This document shows positions 36,340-45,530 of a DNA stretch of 64,000 nt, in pieces. Each line of letters opens with the position of its first letter. Within the stretch, counting starts at the first letter, position 1. Position numbers and translations under genes: made by a program. The notes under the pieces are model-generated. The model ran no database searches. It had not been told where the DNA came from and was given only the letters and a program-made list of their open reading frames with translations. The DNA is from Aristaeella lactis (GTDB lineage: Bacteria; Bacillota; Clostridia; Christensenellales; Aristaeellaceae). Where the stretch lies: NCBI RefSeq assembly GCF_018118585.1, contig NZ_CP069421.1, positions 868,001 to 932,000 of the forward strand. Reading direction: 5' to 3'.

Positions 36340-37191
36340 ATGTCCGTTCTGTTATGTGCTGTACTGGGCCTGCTGCAAGGGCTTGGTGAGTTTCTTCCTA
36401 TCTCTTCCAGCGGTCACCTGCTGCTTTCCCGTCTGTTTTTCGGAATCCAGACAGATACGCCGGCAATGAAAATGTTTGACATTCTTCTGCATGTCGGCAC
36501 GCTGATCCCTGTTTTCATCGTTTTCCGCAGGGAATGGCTGGATATGATCATGCATCCTGTCCGCAACAAAACCCTGGTCCTTCTCGTTGCCGCTTCCCTT
36601 CCCACGCTGGCTGTCTATATTGCCGCCAAAAAGCTGTTTCCGGAAGTGAACGGTTTTGCTGTCTTTGACAGCGGCTGGTTCCTTGGCTTTTCCTTCCTGA
36701 TCACCGCTTTCTTCCTGCTGCTTTGCGACAGGATCGCGGCCAGGCGAAAATCCGGCGGGGATCATAAGGTCAGCCTGCTGCACGCGGTGGTCATGGGCCT
36801 GTTCCAGGGCGTCGGTATGATCCCCGGTGTATCCAGGAGCGGTTCAACAATCCTCGGCGGCGTTTCCACAGGACTCGATAAATCCACAGCCGCAAAATTT
36901 TCCTTTATGATGAGTGCGCCTGCCATTGTCGGTTCTCTTCTGATGGAAGGCAAGGACGCGATTGAGGAAGGATATATCAGCCAGATCGAGCTCATTCCTT
37001 CCCTTGTCGGCATCATTGTTGCCGCTGTTGTCGGTTATCTGGCGATCCGTTTCATGCTTCGTGTCATTGCCAAAGTACCCCTTTCCTGGTTTGCCCTGTA
37101 CCTGGCTGTTATTGGCCTGATTTTCCTCTTCCTGCAGCTGAGCGGCAATACGCTGATTCCGTCCTTTTCCGTTCCTGCTTCCGTGTCATAA
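36340..37191 (+). CDS. uppP: Undecaprenyl-diphosphatase UppP (BacA)
   Basis: 283 residues, about eight membrane helices. Family motifs LLQGLGEFLPISSSGHLLL and, in the second repeat, GLFQGVGMIPGVSRSGSTI carry the catalytic Glu, Ser and Arg. It recycles the lipid carrier for cell-wall synthesis and can give bacitracin resistance. TGGAGG nine bases before the ATG. It is followed 41 bp later by a D,D-carboxypeptidase, another wall enzyme. Confidence 0.97.
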   Translation: MSVLLCAVLGLLQGLGEFLPISSSGHLLLSRLFFGIQTDTPAMKMFDILLHVGTLIPVFIVFRREWLDMIMHPVRNKTLVLLVAASLPTLAVYIAAKKLFPEVNGFAVFDSGWFLGFSFLITAFFLLLCDRIAARRKSGGDHKVSLLHAVVMGLFQGVGMIPGVSRSGSTILGGVSTGLDKSTAAKFSFMMSAPAIVGSLLMEGKDAIEEGYISQIELIPSLVGIIVAAVVGYLAIRFMLRVIAKVPLSWFALYLAVIGLIFLFLQLSGNTLIPSFSVPASVS

Positions 37192-37232
37192 ATAATGCTT
37201 ATTTCTGTATATAATTGTGAGGTGATGCGCAG

Positions 37233-38726
37233 ATGAAAAAAATCACAGCATTTCTGCTTGTGTTCATATTGCTTTTCACTTCCTGGACCTGTGCTTTTGC
37301 CGCCAAGAAAAACAGCGAACCTACTGCCACTCCCGAGAAGATTCCCCAGCCTACGCTTGCGCCGGATGCCCCCGAATATGATAAAGAGCATCCTGAAAAC
37401 CTTGTCCCTGAACAGCTTTATGCCGCTTCAGCCATCCTGATGACACAGGATAAGGGAGAAGTCATCTTCGAAAAAGACGCGGATGCTGTGCGTTATCCGG
37501 CATCCATGACAAAAATCCTGACGGTGCTGCTGGGAATCCTGTATGTGGATGATCCGGAGCAGATGGTGACGGTGTCTGAAACGGCAGTCAACGTGCCTTC
37601 CGATTCGTCTACGATGTATCTGAAGGCCGGAGAGGAAATCAGGTTTATTGATGTTCTTTACGGTACGATGCTGCTGTCTGCCAATGACGGGGCCAACGTA
37701 ATCGCGGAAACTGTTTCCGGGGACATTCCTCATTTTGTGGACCTGATGAATGAATCGGCTGCCAACATCGGCTGTATCAATACCCATTTCGAAAATGCCC
37801 ACGGTTATCACGATGATAATCACTATTCCACCGCGAGGGATATCGCCATCATCGCCCGTGAAGCAATGAGGAATGACCTTTTCCGCCAGATCGCGGGAAC
37901 GGTCTCCTATCAGCTTCCGAAAACAAATAAAAACAGGGCCCGTTCCATCACAACCAAAACAGAATATATGCTGACCGGATCTGAAGACAATCCGAATCAA
38001 TATTACTATGAAAACGCCACCGGCATCAAAACCGGTTCCCACTCTCATTCCGGTTACTGTTTCGCGGGTGCCGCGTCCAGGGACGGGGTTGAACTGGTTT
38101 CTGTTGTTATGTTCACAGGCCGAAAAGCCCGCTGGGCAGATACGATCAAGCTCATGGATTACGGCTTCAGCCAGTATATGAGCGTTACACCTGTGGAAAT
38201 ATTCAACATGAATCCCATTACCATTGTAACCAGCAACTATTCCACATCGGATACGCAGAATGGAAAGCTGCAGCTGGTGTGTACCCCTGTTGATCAGAAT
38301 GTCAGTATCGTGACGACCAAAAGTGAGATCGACCGGATCGCGGAAAGCCTGACGGATGTGTTTGACAGCGTTACAAACACATTCCAGATCCAGTATACCA
38401 GGGATTTCAGGGCGCCGATCAAAGCTGGTGAAGAGATTGGTTATATGTATTACACGCCGCCTTACGGAGAAACTGTCAGGTACCTGCTGACCGCTTCCCG
38501 TACGATTGATCAGCGTGAAAACGCTCCGAAAACGCTGGAGGAAATTGTCGCGGAAACCTATGCGGATCCGAATCCCTTCCCGCCTTTCAATTTTGAATTC
38601 TGCCTCATTCTTTTCGGACCGCCGCTGGTGCTGATTGCCGTCATCATCCTCCTCATCAGGCGGCATAAAAAGAAGCGCACGCATAAAATGCGCGCGCCTG
38701 CTCCTGTGAACCGGTATGTAAAGTGA
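37233..38726 (+). CDS. D-alanyl-D-alanine carboxypeptidase (serine-type, DacF-like)
   Basis: 497 residues. A signal peptide (about 1-23) is followed by a Pro/Thr-rich stretch and the penicillin-binding fold with SxxK Ser91-Lys94 (ASMTK), SAND and KTG (GIKTGSHSHSG). A C-terminal domain and one membrane helix (about 450-475) with a Lys/Arg-rich tail anchor it. It trims the stem peptide of peptidoglycan. GTGAGGTG before the ATG. Its stop is two bases from the opposing kinase gene, with no terminator between. Confidence 0.93.
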   Translation: MKKITAFLLVFILLFTSWTCAFAAKKNSEPTATPEKIPQPTLAPDAPEYDKEHPENLVPEQLYAASAILMTQDKGEVIFEKDADAVRYPASMTKILTVLLGILYVDDPEQMVTVSETAVNVPSDSSTMYLKAGEEIRFIDVLYGTMLLSANDGANVIAETVSGDIPHFVDLMNESAANIGCINTHFENAHGYHDDNHYSTARDIAIIAREAMRNDLFRQIAGTVSYQLPKTNKNRARSITTKTEYMLTGSEDNPNQYYYENATGIKTGSHSHSGYCFAGAASRDGVELVSVVMFTGRKARWADTIKLMDYGFSQYMSVTPVEIFNMNPITIVTSNYSTSDTQNGKLQLVCTPVDQNVSIVTTKSEIDRIAESLTDVFDSVTNTFQIQYTRDFRAPIKAGEEIGYMYYTPPYGETVRYLLTASRTIDQRENAPKTLEEIVAETYADPNPFPPFNFEFCLILFGPPLVLIAVIILLIRRHKKKRTHKMRAPAPVNRYVK

Positions 38727-38728
38727 TC

Positions 38729-40126
38729 TTATTCCACAGGAAGTATAATGGAAAACACCGATCCAAATCCGGGTTTTGATCTGACCCGGATTTTTCCTTT
38801 GTGCGCCACCACAATGATCCTTGCGATGCTGAGTCCCAGACCGTGTCCGCCGGATTCGGACTTGCGCGCTTTATCGCTTCTGTAAAACCTGTCAAAGATT
38901 TTCGGAAGGTCTTCCTGTGATACGCCCTGGCCTTCATCGCGTACTGCCAGGCAGCAGGTCCCGTTCTTTTCGTCCCTGCAGGACAGTGTCACCCTGGATC
39001 CGGGACTGGAATACTTGACGGCGTTGTCGCACAGGATCCTCAGGACCTGTTTCATCATGTTGCGGTCAGCCTTGATTGTCATCGGTTCCATCTGATCCGT
39101 CTCAAATGTATAGTCTGTATGGACCATTGCTTCTTCTTTCTGGACTTCGCGGATCAGTTCGGAGGGGTCAAAGGCGGATATCTCCATCATCAGCGTCTTT
39201 TTATCATGCCTTGCCAGGAAAAGAAGGCTTTCCACCAGGTCCTTCATGCTCTCGGTTTCCTGTGAGATGGCGGATATGCCTTCATCCAGGATTTCCGGAT
39301 CATCTTTTCCCCACCGCTTCAGCATATCTGTATATCCGCGTATGACGGAAATGGGTGTCCTCAGCTCGTGGCTGGCATCGGAAACAAACTGTTTCTGGCT
39401 GTTGTAGCTTCTTTCGATCCGGTCAAGCATCCTGTTGATCACAACTGCCAGGTCCTTCAGTTCGTTCTTTGTTCCCGCAATATTGATCCGGTTGGACAGA
39501 TTGCTTTCAGAAAGCGTTTCCGCCATGTTTGTGATATCCCTGATCGGCGCGAGCACCCTTTTGTTCAGCCGCTGGTCATACCGGAAAAAATAGAACATCC
39601 GGAACACGTCACACAGCAGGATACCGCCTGCGATCATCATCCACAGGACAAAGATATCATGCATGTTCAGGAACACAAGCCAGTTTGCGCTGTTATCCCG
39701 GGCGTAGTAGAAGCAGAGGGTTTCATCGGAAAAAAGGTTGTTGAACAAAATAGAAAACTGCTGTCCGACCCTCGGAAAGAATTCCGTTTCCGGTTCCACA
39801 TCCGTGCGCTCCGCTGTGATCCGCCCGCGGCTCACCGTTTTTCCGGTTTCTTCATCTATGTTTTCCGGGATCAGGGCACGTACCTCCCTTGATACGGGGA
39901 TGCTTACTGCCATACAGAAAACAAAGGAAAGGATGCAGAGTACGGGAATAAAGCTTCTGAAAAGCTGGATGCAGTAATGCAGCGCGATGCGGAATGCCAG
40001 CGACAGCCGTATTTTGCTGACACCGCCGTGAATGCTGTCGCTGGCTTTGTTCGCAAGGACCAGATCACGGTTCCTGTTTTTCTCAGTCCTGATTTTCGTC
40101 TGCTTTTTCTTTTTATTCTTCTTCAT
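38729..40126 (-). CDS. Sensor histidine kinase with HAMP domain
   Basis: 465 residues. Very basic N-terminus, membrane helix (about 58-76), an outside domain of ~85 residues, a second helix (about 158-178), HAMP, then HisKA with SDASHELRTP (phospho-His) and HATPase with N-box CDNAVKYSS, DEGQGV and GGHGLGLSIA. It phosphorylates the response regulator encoded just upstream, overlapping by 14 bases. There is no clear Shine-Dalgarno site, so translation is probably coupled. The signal sensed is unknown. Confidence 0.93.
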   Translation of the reverse strand: MKKNKKKKQTKIRTEKNRNRDLVLANKASDSIHGGVSKIRLSLAFRIALHYCIQLFRSFIPVLCILSFVFCMAVSIPVSREVRALIPENIDEETGKTVSRGRITAERTDVEPETEFFPRVGQQFSILFNNLFSDETLCFYYARDNSANWLVFLNMHDIFVLWMMIAGGILLCDVFRMFYFFRYDQRLNKRVLAPIRDITNMAETLSESNLSNRINIAGTKNELKDLAVVINRMLDRIERSYNSQKQFVSDASHELRTPISVIRGYTDMLKRWGKDDPEILDEGISAISQETESMKDLVESLLFLARHDKKTLMMEISAFDPSELIREVQKEEAMVHTDYTFETDQMEPMTIKADRNMMKQVLRILCDNAVKYSSPGSRVTLSCRDEKNGTCCLAVRDEGQGVSQEDLPKIFDRFYRSDKARKSESGGHGLGLSIARIIVVAHKGKIRVRSKPGFGSVFSIILPVE

Positions 40127-40811
40127 ATTCAAATAAATATCCCACGGAACGGATGGTATGGATTGTTTTGATGCCGTAATGATCATCGATCTTATGGCGC
40201 AGGTAACGGATATAGACATCGACAATGTTGGAATCGCCGATGAAATCGTATCCCCAGACTTCGTTCATGATCTGGTCGCGTGTGACCGCTGTTCCGCGGT
40301 GTTCCATCAGGTATCTCAGTGTATCGAATTCCTTCCGGGTCAGGGAAACGAGTTCGCCCTTCACGCGCACCTGCCAGGATGCGGTATCGATACTCAGGCA
40401 TCCGGCTGTAAGGATATGATCCTCCTGTTCAGGAGCGGCCTGAACCCCGGCCCGCCGTTTTTTCAGGGCCACGCGGATCCGGGCAAGCAGTTCCTCTATG
40501 GCAAAAGGTTTGGTCACATAATCGTCGGCGCCCATATCCAGGCCCATGACTTTGTCCGAAACATCATCTTTCGCGGTAAGCATGATGATGGGCAGGTCAC
40601 TGGTATGCCGCAGTCGTCTGCAGACTTCTATACCGCTCAGTTCAGGAAGCATCAGGTCCAGGATCAGCAGATCCGGATTTGTTTCCAGGGCGGTGTTCAG
40701 TCCGCTCCGTCCGTCAAAAGCCGTATCCACTTCATATCCCTCATGTTTCAGCTCAAGCTCGAGAAAACGGGCGATTTTCTTTTCGTCTTCAACAATGAGT
40801 ATTCTGGCCAT
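40113..40811 (-). CDS. OmpR/PhoB-type response regulator
   Basis: 232 residues. Receiver domain with acidic pair EDE near residue 7, phospho-acceptor Asp in LILDLMLPE, the Thr of MLTAKDD and Lys of VTKPF. The C-terminal winged helix ends in RYLRHKID, RSVGYLF. ATG 40811 has AAAGGA upstream; a longer frame has none. It partners with the adjacent kinase. The nearby uppP and carboxypeptidase genes suggest, but do not prove, a cell-envelope role. Confidence 0.95.
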   Translation of the reverse strand: MARILIVEDEKKIARFLELELKHEGYEVDTAFDGRSGLNTALETNPDLLILDLMLPELSGIEVCRRLRHTSDLPIIMLTAKDDVSDKVMGLDMGADDYVTKPFAIEELLARIRVALKKRRAGVQAAPEQEDHILTAGCLSIDTASWQVRVKGELVSLTRKEFDTLRYLMEHRGTAVTRDQIMNEVWGYDFIGDSNIVDVYIRYLRHKIDDHYGIKTIHTIRSVGYLFEYEEE

Positions 40812-40885
40812 AGGATCATTCCTTTTTCTGTATTTGGGAAACACCGGCAAAACGGTATCCGGTCAGGATACCGTTTTTGTCTCTG

Positions 40886-41710
40886 TTATCCGATCGTTAC
40901 GGAGGAAAATCCGTCCTGATCATCGTCTATGCTGACTTCACCCTCTTTGGTTTCCGTCTGTACGGGAACCTGAATGGTGGGTACGCTGGAGGCAGCGGCG
41001 GAGTAAGCGCTGTGATAGGTTGTGGCTGCCGGATTGCTTTCAAAGAAGGAATCCATTGTTTCCTCCAGTTCTTTCGCCTGGTCGCGCAGTTCCTGGGGTT
41101 CGTTTCCGAATACTGCACTGTCTTTGGTATCGTTCTCTTTTTCGGCCTTTTTCTGATCATCCTTATTGATGTTCAGTTCAAACTGCATATGGCCCTTTTT
41201 CATTTTTTCGTCGTTCGTAATGGTTTTGACCACGTTGGAAACAGAACTCTTGGCGTTCTGCGCGGCGTTTTTCACCATTTTCTCAAGGCTGTCGGACGCG
41301 AATTCGGGATCCATGCCGGAAAAAGAGAATTGATAGCCCAGGATCATGGAAACAATCACACCTGCGATGGTCATATGCGGCGCAAACAGCAGGCAGAGTC
41401 CGCCGAAAAGTACGGATACATTGACGATGCTGGTATCGCCCTTGCGGATTTTGATCCTGCTGCGATATAGCTTCTGTAAAAGATTCAGGGCTTTTTCCTT
41501 GGTTTCATTCTTCCTGCCGTTCTCACTCATGGTACGTGTTCCTTCTTTCTGTATATCTTCCTCATTTTTCAGTCTGCCGCTTTTTTCCAGGTCAATGATC
41601 GCACGGGCAAGACTGCCGTTATGATAATCAAGCAGCGCGACAGCTTCCTGATAACTCAGCCCGCTCTTTTTTCTCAGAAGCTCAATGTCTTCGATCGTAT
41701 ACGGTTCCAT
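40886..41710 (-). CDS. UBA-like / DUF4342 domain protein
   Basis: 274 residues. Residues 1-45 form a UBA-like three-helix domain (IELLRKKSGLSYQEAVALLDYHNG), as at the start of EF-Ts and DUF4342 proteins. A basic linker leads to a DUF4342-like membrane block (about 90-130, SVLFGGLCLLFAPHMTIAGVIV). A long charged, low-complexity tail rich in Glu, Lys and Ser follows. Function unknown. It lies 75 bp upstream of the response regulator gene on the same strand and could be the first gene of that operon. Confidence 0.75.
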   Translation of the reverse strand: MEPYTIEDIELLRKKSGLSYQEAVALLDYHNGSLARAIIDLEKSGRLKNEEDIQKEGTRTMSENGRKNETKEKALNLLQKLYRSRIKIRKGDTSIVNVSVLFGGLCLLFAPHMTIAGVIVSMILGYQFSFSGMDPEFASDSLEKMVKNAAQNAKSSVSNVVKTITNDEKMKKGHMQFELNINKDDQKKAEKENDTKDSAVFGNEPQELRDQAKELEETMDSFFESNPAATTYHSAYSAAASSVPTIQVPVQTETKEGEVSIDDDQDGFSSVTIG

Positions 41711-41864
41711 TTTTTAGCTCCCTTCTGCCGTTTTCAACCGGCACGTGTATCATAACATAAATCCTGCCCCGTTGTTCTGAAAAGAAGGCAAAAAGAAGAT
41801 GAAAATATGATTAAAACTCATGAATAACCGTGCTAAACCGTACAATGTCAGAATAATCTTCATC

Positions 41865-41893
41865 TTTACAGTTAAAAAACGATGTGATACGAT
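41865..41893 (+). promoter_or_regulatory. Promoter of the FGGY kinase-hprK-glcK operon
   Basis: TTTACA (41865-41870), a 17-bp spacer and TACGAT (41888-41893), about 45 bp before the first start codon. The rest of the 230-bp divergent region shows nothing I can name. Confidence 0.5.
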
Positions 41894-41939
41894 TTCTTTC
41901 AGCGGATGAATTTACTTATCACAGGAGGAACAGAATCAT

Positions 41940-43529
41940 ATGGATATCAATCAGATTGTCAACGGTACTGCTGTTCTGGGTATAGAATTCGGTTCAACCC
42001 GTATCAAGGGCGTCCTGATCGGCCGTGATCATAAGGTCATCGCCAGCGGCAGCCATGAATGGGAAAATGATTATGTGGACGGTGTCTGGACCTACAGTGA
42101 AAAAGCCATAATTTCCGGCCTACAGTCCTGTTATGCCGATCTGAAGAAAAACATACAGGATGAATATCATGTCACACTGAATAAAATCGGCGCTCTTGGC
42201 ATCAGTGCCATGATGCATGGCTATCTCCCCTTCGATGCCGGCATGAATCTCCTGGTTCCTTTCCGCACCTGGCGCAACACCATTACCGGCCAGGCGGCCG
42301 ACGCGCTTACGGATCTGTTCTCCTTCAACATGCCGCAGCGCTGGAGCCTCAGCCATCTTTACCAGGCGATCCTGAACAATGAGAGCCACGTAAAGGATAT
42401 TGCCTATCTGACCACCCTTGCCGGCTGGATCCATTATCTCCTGAGCGGTCGTAAAGTGCTGGGTGTTGGTGATGCCAGCGGTATGATGCCCATCGATTCC
42501 GATACCTGTTCCTATGACAGCCGGATGGTCAGCGCTTTTGATTCCCTGATTGCTGACAAGGGATATCCCTGGAAGCTGATCGATATCCTGCCTGAAGTGC
42601 TGTGTGCCGGCCAGAATGCCGGTACCCTGACAAAAGAGGGCGCCCTGCTGCTGGATCCGGCCGGAGACCTGGAAGCCGGATGCCCGCTCTGTCCCCCTGA
42701 AGGTGACGCCGGAACGGGTATGGCCGCCACGAACAGCGTTCGTGAAAGAACGGGCAATGTCAGCGCCGGTACTTCCATCTTCAGCATGATCGTCCTGGAA
42801 AAGCCCATGAGCAAAGTCTATCCCGAAATCGATATTGTCACCACGCCTGCCGGCAAACAGGTCGGTATGGTTCACTGCAACAGCTGTACAAGTGATATCA
42901 ATGCCTGGGTTTCACTTCTCCGGGAGTTCGCGGACCTTCTGGGTGTCAAAACAGAGGCCGGTGATGTCTTCACAAAGCTCTTCAGGAAATCTCTGGAGGG
43001 CGATAAGGACTGCGGCGGACTGGTGAATTTCAATTATCTGGCCGGTGAGCCCGTCACCGGACTGTCTGAAGGCCGTCCCCTCTTTGTACGCCTTCCTGAT
43101 GCCCGTATGAATCTGGCCAATTTCATGCGCGCCCAGATTTATTCCAGCATGGAAACCCTGAAATACGGCATGGAGATCATGAACCGGGAGAATGTGGCGA
43201 TTGACCGTGTCTACGGCCACGGCGGCCTGTTTAAAACCGAAGGAGTCGGTCAGAACTACCTTGCCGCCGCCATTCACGCGCCTGTTACTGTAATGGAAAC
43301 AGCGGGAGAAGGCGGAGCATGGGGTATTGCCCTGCTGGCTGATTTCCTGCTTTACCGCGGTGAAAACGAAACCCTGGAAGATTACCTGCAGGATCATGTG
43401 TTCACCGGTATGAAGCAGATCACCGTATCTCCTGATTCTGCGGATGAAGAAGGTTTTAACCGGTATATGGATCGCTTTGTCAGCTGTATTCCGGCTGAAA
43501 AGGCTGCTGCTGATCATTTCAGGGGATAA
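41940..43529 (+). CDS. FGGY-family carbohydrate kinase
   Basis: 529 residues. Ribonuclease-H-fold sugar kinase with phosphate-1 motif GIEFGSTRIKGVL near the start and the adenosine motif GHGGLFKTEGVGQNYLAAAI plus AGEGGAWGIALL near residues 420-460. The substrate-side segment ISAMMHGYLPFD resembles xylulose/ribulose kinases, but the substrate cannot be fixed. AGGAGG about nine bases before the ATG at 41940. First gene of an operon with HPr kinase and glucokinase. Confidence 0.88.
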   Translation: MDINQIVNGTAVLGIEFGSTRIKGVLIGRDHKVIASGSHEWENDYVDGVWTYSEKAIISGLQSCYADLKKNIQDEYHVTLNKIGALGISAMMHGYLPFDAGMNLLVPFRTWRNTITGQAADALTDLFSFNMPQRWSLSHLYQAILNNESHVKDIAYLTTLAGWIHYLLSGRKVLGVGDASGMMPIDSDTCSYDSRMVSAFDSLIADKGYPWKLIDILPEVLCAGQNAGTLTKEGALLLDPAGDLEAGCPLCPPEGDAGTGMAATNSVRERTGNVSAGTSIFSMIVLEKPMSKVYPEIDIVTTPAGKQVGMVHCNSCTSDINAWVSLLREFADLLGVKTEAGDVFTKLFRKSLEGDKDCGGLVNFNYLAGEPVTGLSEGRPLFVRLPDARMNLANFMRAQIYSSMETLKYGMEIMNRENVAIDRVYGHGGLFKTEGVGQNYLAAAIHAPVTVMETAGEGGAWGIALLADFLLYRGENETLEDYLQDHVFTGMKQITVSPDSADEEGFNRYMDRFVSCIPAEKAAADHFRG

Positions 43530-43589
43530 TGACCAGCTAAGCACCTGTAAAATGTTGTTTTTGTTTGAAAGCCGCAGGGAGGTAATGGT

Positions 43590-44519
43590 TTGATTTCAGC
43601 AAAGGACTTTGAGTCCTCGCTTCATCTGGAGTGTCTTGTTCCCTCCTCCAGGACGGAATGGGATATCCGTACGCCTGACCTGAACCGGCCGGGTATGCAG
43701 TTCTGCGGATTCTACGAGTTTTTTGCCTTTGAACGTCCGCAGCTCATCGGCAAGGTGGAAATGGCTTATCTGGAGAAACAGTCTCCGGAAGAACGTACAA
43801 AACTCCTGGATAAATACTGCAGTTATCCGATTCCCTGTATTATCATCTGCCGGAATCAGACGCCGCCGCCGGAGTTCCTGGCGGCAGCAAAAGCGCATGA
43901 TATTCCGGTCTATTCCAGCCAGATGGTGACCAGCAAGTTCACGGCCCTGGCCATCAATTACCTGAACCGCCGGCTTGCTCCCCATATCACCAGGCACGGG
44001 GTGCTCGTTGATGTATATGGCGTCGGTGTCTTCCTCTCGGGGAAAAGCGGCGTAGGCAAAAGCGAAGCCGCGCTGGAGCTGATCAAGCGCGGTCATCAGC
44101 TGGTTGCGGACGATGTGGTTGATATCTGCCGGATCTCGGACAACCGTCTGATCGGTACCTGTCCTGAAAAGATCCGCCATCTGATGGAGATCCGGGGTAT
44201 CGGCGTGATCGATATCAAAGCGCTGTACGGAATCGGCGCTGTGGCGCAGAGCAAAACCATCGACCTGATTATCGAACTGGAAACCTGGGACGAAAACAAG
44301 GCTTATGACCGGATCGGCATCCAGGATGAAACGATCGAGATCATGGGTGTCCGGGTTCCCCATCAGCTCATGCCGATCAAGCCGGGCCGCAACCTCGCCA
44401 TTATTGTGGAAGTTGCCGCACGTAACCTCAGTCTGAAGCGCACCGGTTATAACGCGGCACGTGAATTGTCCGCGGTTTTGCAGGATGAAACGAATGAACA
44501 AGGAGGATCCTTTGAATGA
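43590..44519 (+). CDS. hprK: HPr kinase/phosphorylase
   Basis: 309 residues. An N-terminal regulatory domain (about 1-130) precedes the kinase domain with P-loop SGKSGVGKSEAALELI and the signature EIRGIGVIDIKALYG. It phosphorylates Ser46 of HPr in response to glycolytic intermediates and so controls CcpA-type catabolite repression. Start is TTG at 43590 with AGGGAGG seven bases upstream. Its end overlaps the glucokinase start (ATGA). Confidence 0.97.
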   Translation: MISAKDFESSLHLECLVPSSRTEWDIRTPDLNRPGMQFCGFYEFFAFERPQLIGKVEMAYLEKQSPEERTKLLDKYCSYPIPCIIICRNQTPPPEFLAAAKAHDIPVYSSQMVTSKFTALAINYLNRRLAPHITRHGVLVDVYGVGVFLSGKSGVGKSEAALELIKRGHQLVADDVVDICRISDNRLIGTCPEKIRHLMEIRGIGVIDIKALYGIGAVAQSKTIDLIIELETWDENKAYDRIGIQDETIEIMGVRVPHQLMPIKPGRNLAIIVEVAARNLSLKRTGYNAARELSAVLQDETNEQGGSFE

Positions 44520-45457
44520 TCAGAATCGGTATTGATGTGGGTGGAACAGGTATCCAGTTTGGTGCTGTGGACAGCAGCAACCGGATTATCCACGAGGAAT
44601 CCATCCCCACACGTACGGATATTCCTTTTGAGGAGCAGGTAAAGCGGATCGCCGAATGTGTTAAGTCCACTGCTGCCGGCGCCGGATTGTCTGTGGATGA
44701 TATTGAATCTGTCGGCATCGGCATTCCCGGTATCGCTTCCGCGTCCACCGGGGAGATCATCAAATGCACAAACATGGGATGGAATCACGTTCCCTTCCGC
44801 ACGGTATTCCGTCAGTTCCTTGACAAGCCGCTGTTTATTGAAAATGACGCCAATGTTGCGGCGCTTGCCGAGAGCGTTGCCGGCGTCAGTGCGGGTTCCT
44901 CCTCCAGCGTTTTCATCACGATTGGAACAGGTATCGGCAGCGGTATCATCCTGAACGGACGGATCTGGAGCGGCGCCCACGGCATCGGCGGAGAACTGGG
45001 CCATGTCATCTTCGATCTGGACGGTGTACCCTGCACCTGCGGAAACAAGGGATGCCTGGAGCGGTATTGCTCTGCCACGGCCCTGATCCGTATGGCTCGT
45101 GAAGCTGTTGTGGAACATCCGGATTCCATGATCCTGGCCCTGGCCGGCGGCGATTCTTCCGGCATTGAGGCAAAAACAGTTTTTGATGCTTCCAAAGCCG
45201 GTGACGCAGTTGCGGTTTCCGTTTATCAGCGGTTCATCAGTTATCTGTCCCAGGCCGTTGCCAGCGTTGTCAACCTGCTGGATCCCGAGATCATTGTCCT
45301 TGGCGGCGGCGTCAGCAAAGCCGGCAGCTATCTTCTGGATCCCATTCTGAAGGAATATCCCCGTTATGTTCTTTTCAATGACCAGCCCCTGCCTCCTGTG
45401 AAAATTGCCGTTCTCGGTTCTGAAGCCGGCATTATCGGCGCGGCGATGCTCTCCTGA
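44516..45457 (+). CDS. glcK: ROK-family glucokinase
   Basis: 313 residues. ATP-binding motif IGIDVGGTGIQFGAV, substrate/catalytic segment ENDANVAALAE with the catalytic Asp, and the ROK zinc site GGELGH...CTCGNKGCLE. It makes glucose-6-phosphate from free glucose. Overlap with hprK links glucose entry and the HPr switch in one transcript. A strong terminator follows. Confidence 0.93.
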   Translation: MIRIGIDVGGTGIQFGAVDSSNRIIHEESIPTRTDIPFEEQVKRIAECVKSTAAGAGLSVDDIESVGIGIPGIASASTGEIIKCTNMGWNHVPFRTVFRQFLDKPLFIENDANVAALAESVAGVSAGSSSSVFITIGTGIGSGIILNGRIWSGAHGIGGELGHVIFDLDGVPCTCGNKGCLERYCSATALIRMAREAVVEHPDSMILALAGGDSSGIEAKTVFDASKAGDAVAVSVYQRFISYLSQAVASVVNLLDPEIIVLGGGVSKAGSYLLDPILKEYPRYVLFNDQPLPPVKIAVLGSEAGIIGAAMLS

Positions 45458-45485
45458 TCACTTAGATAAGCATTTTGAATTCATG

Positions 45486-45517
45486 AAAAAAGGAGCTGCG
45501 TGACGCAGCTCCTTTTT
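45486..45517. terminator. Bidirectional terminator between glcK and the SPFH gene
   Basis: GGAGCTGCG/CGCAGCTCC stem with a TGA loop, five or six A before and five T after (45492-45517). Confidence 0.9.
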
Positions 45518-45530
45518 GATGGGTTATTTG

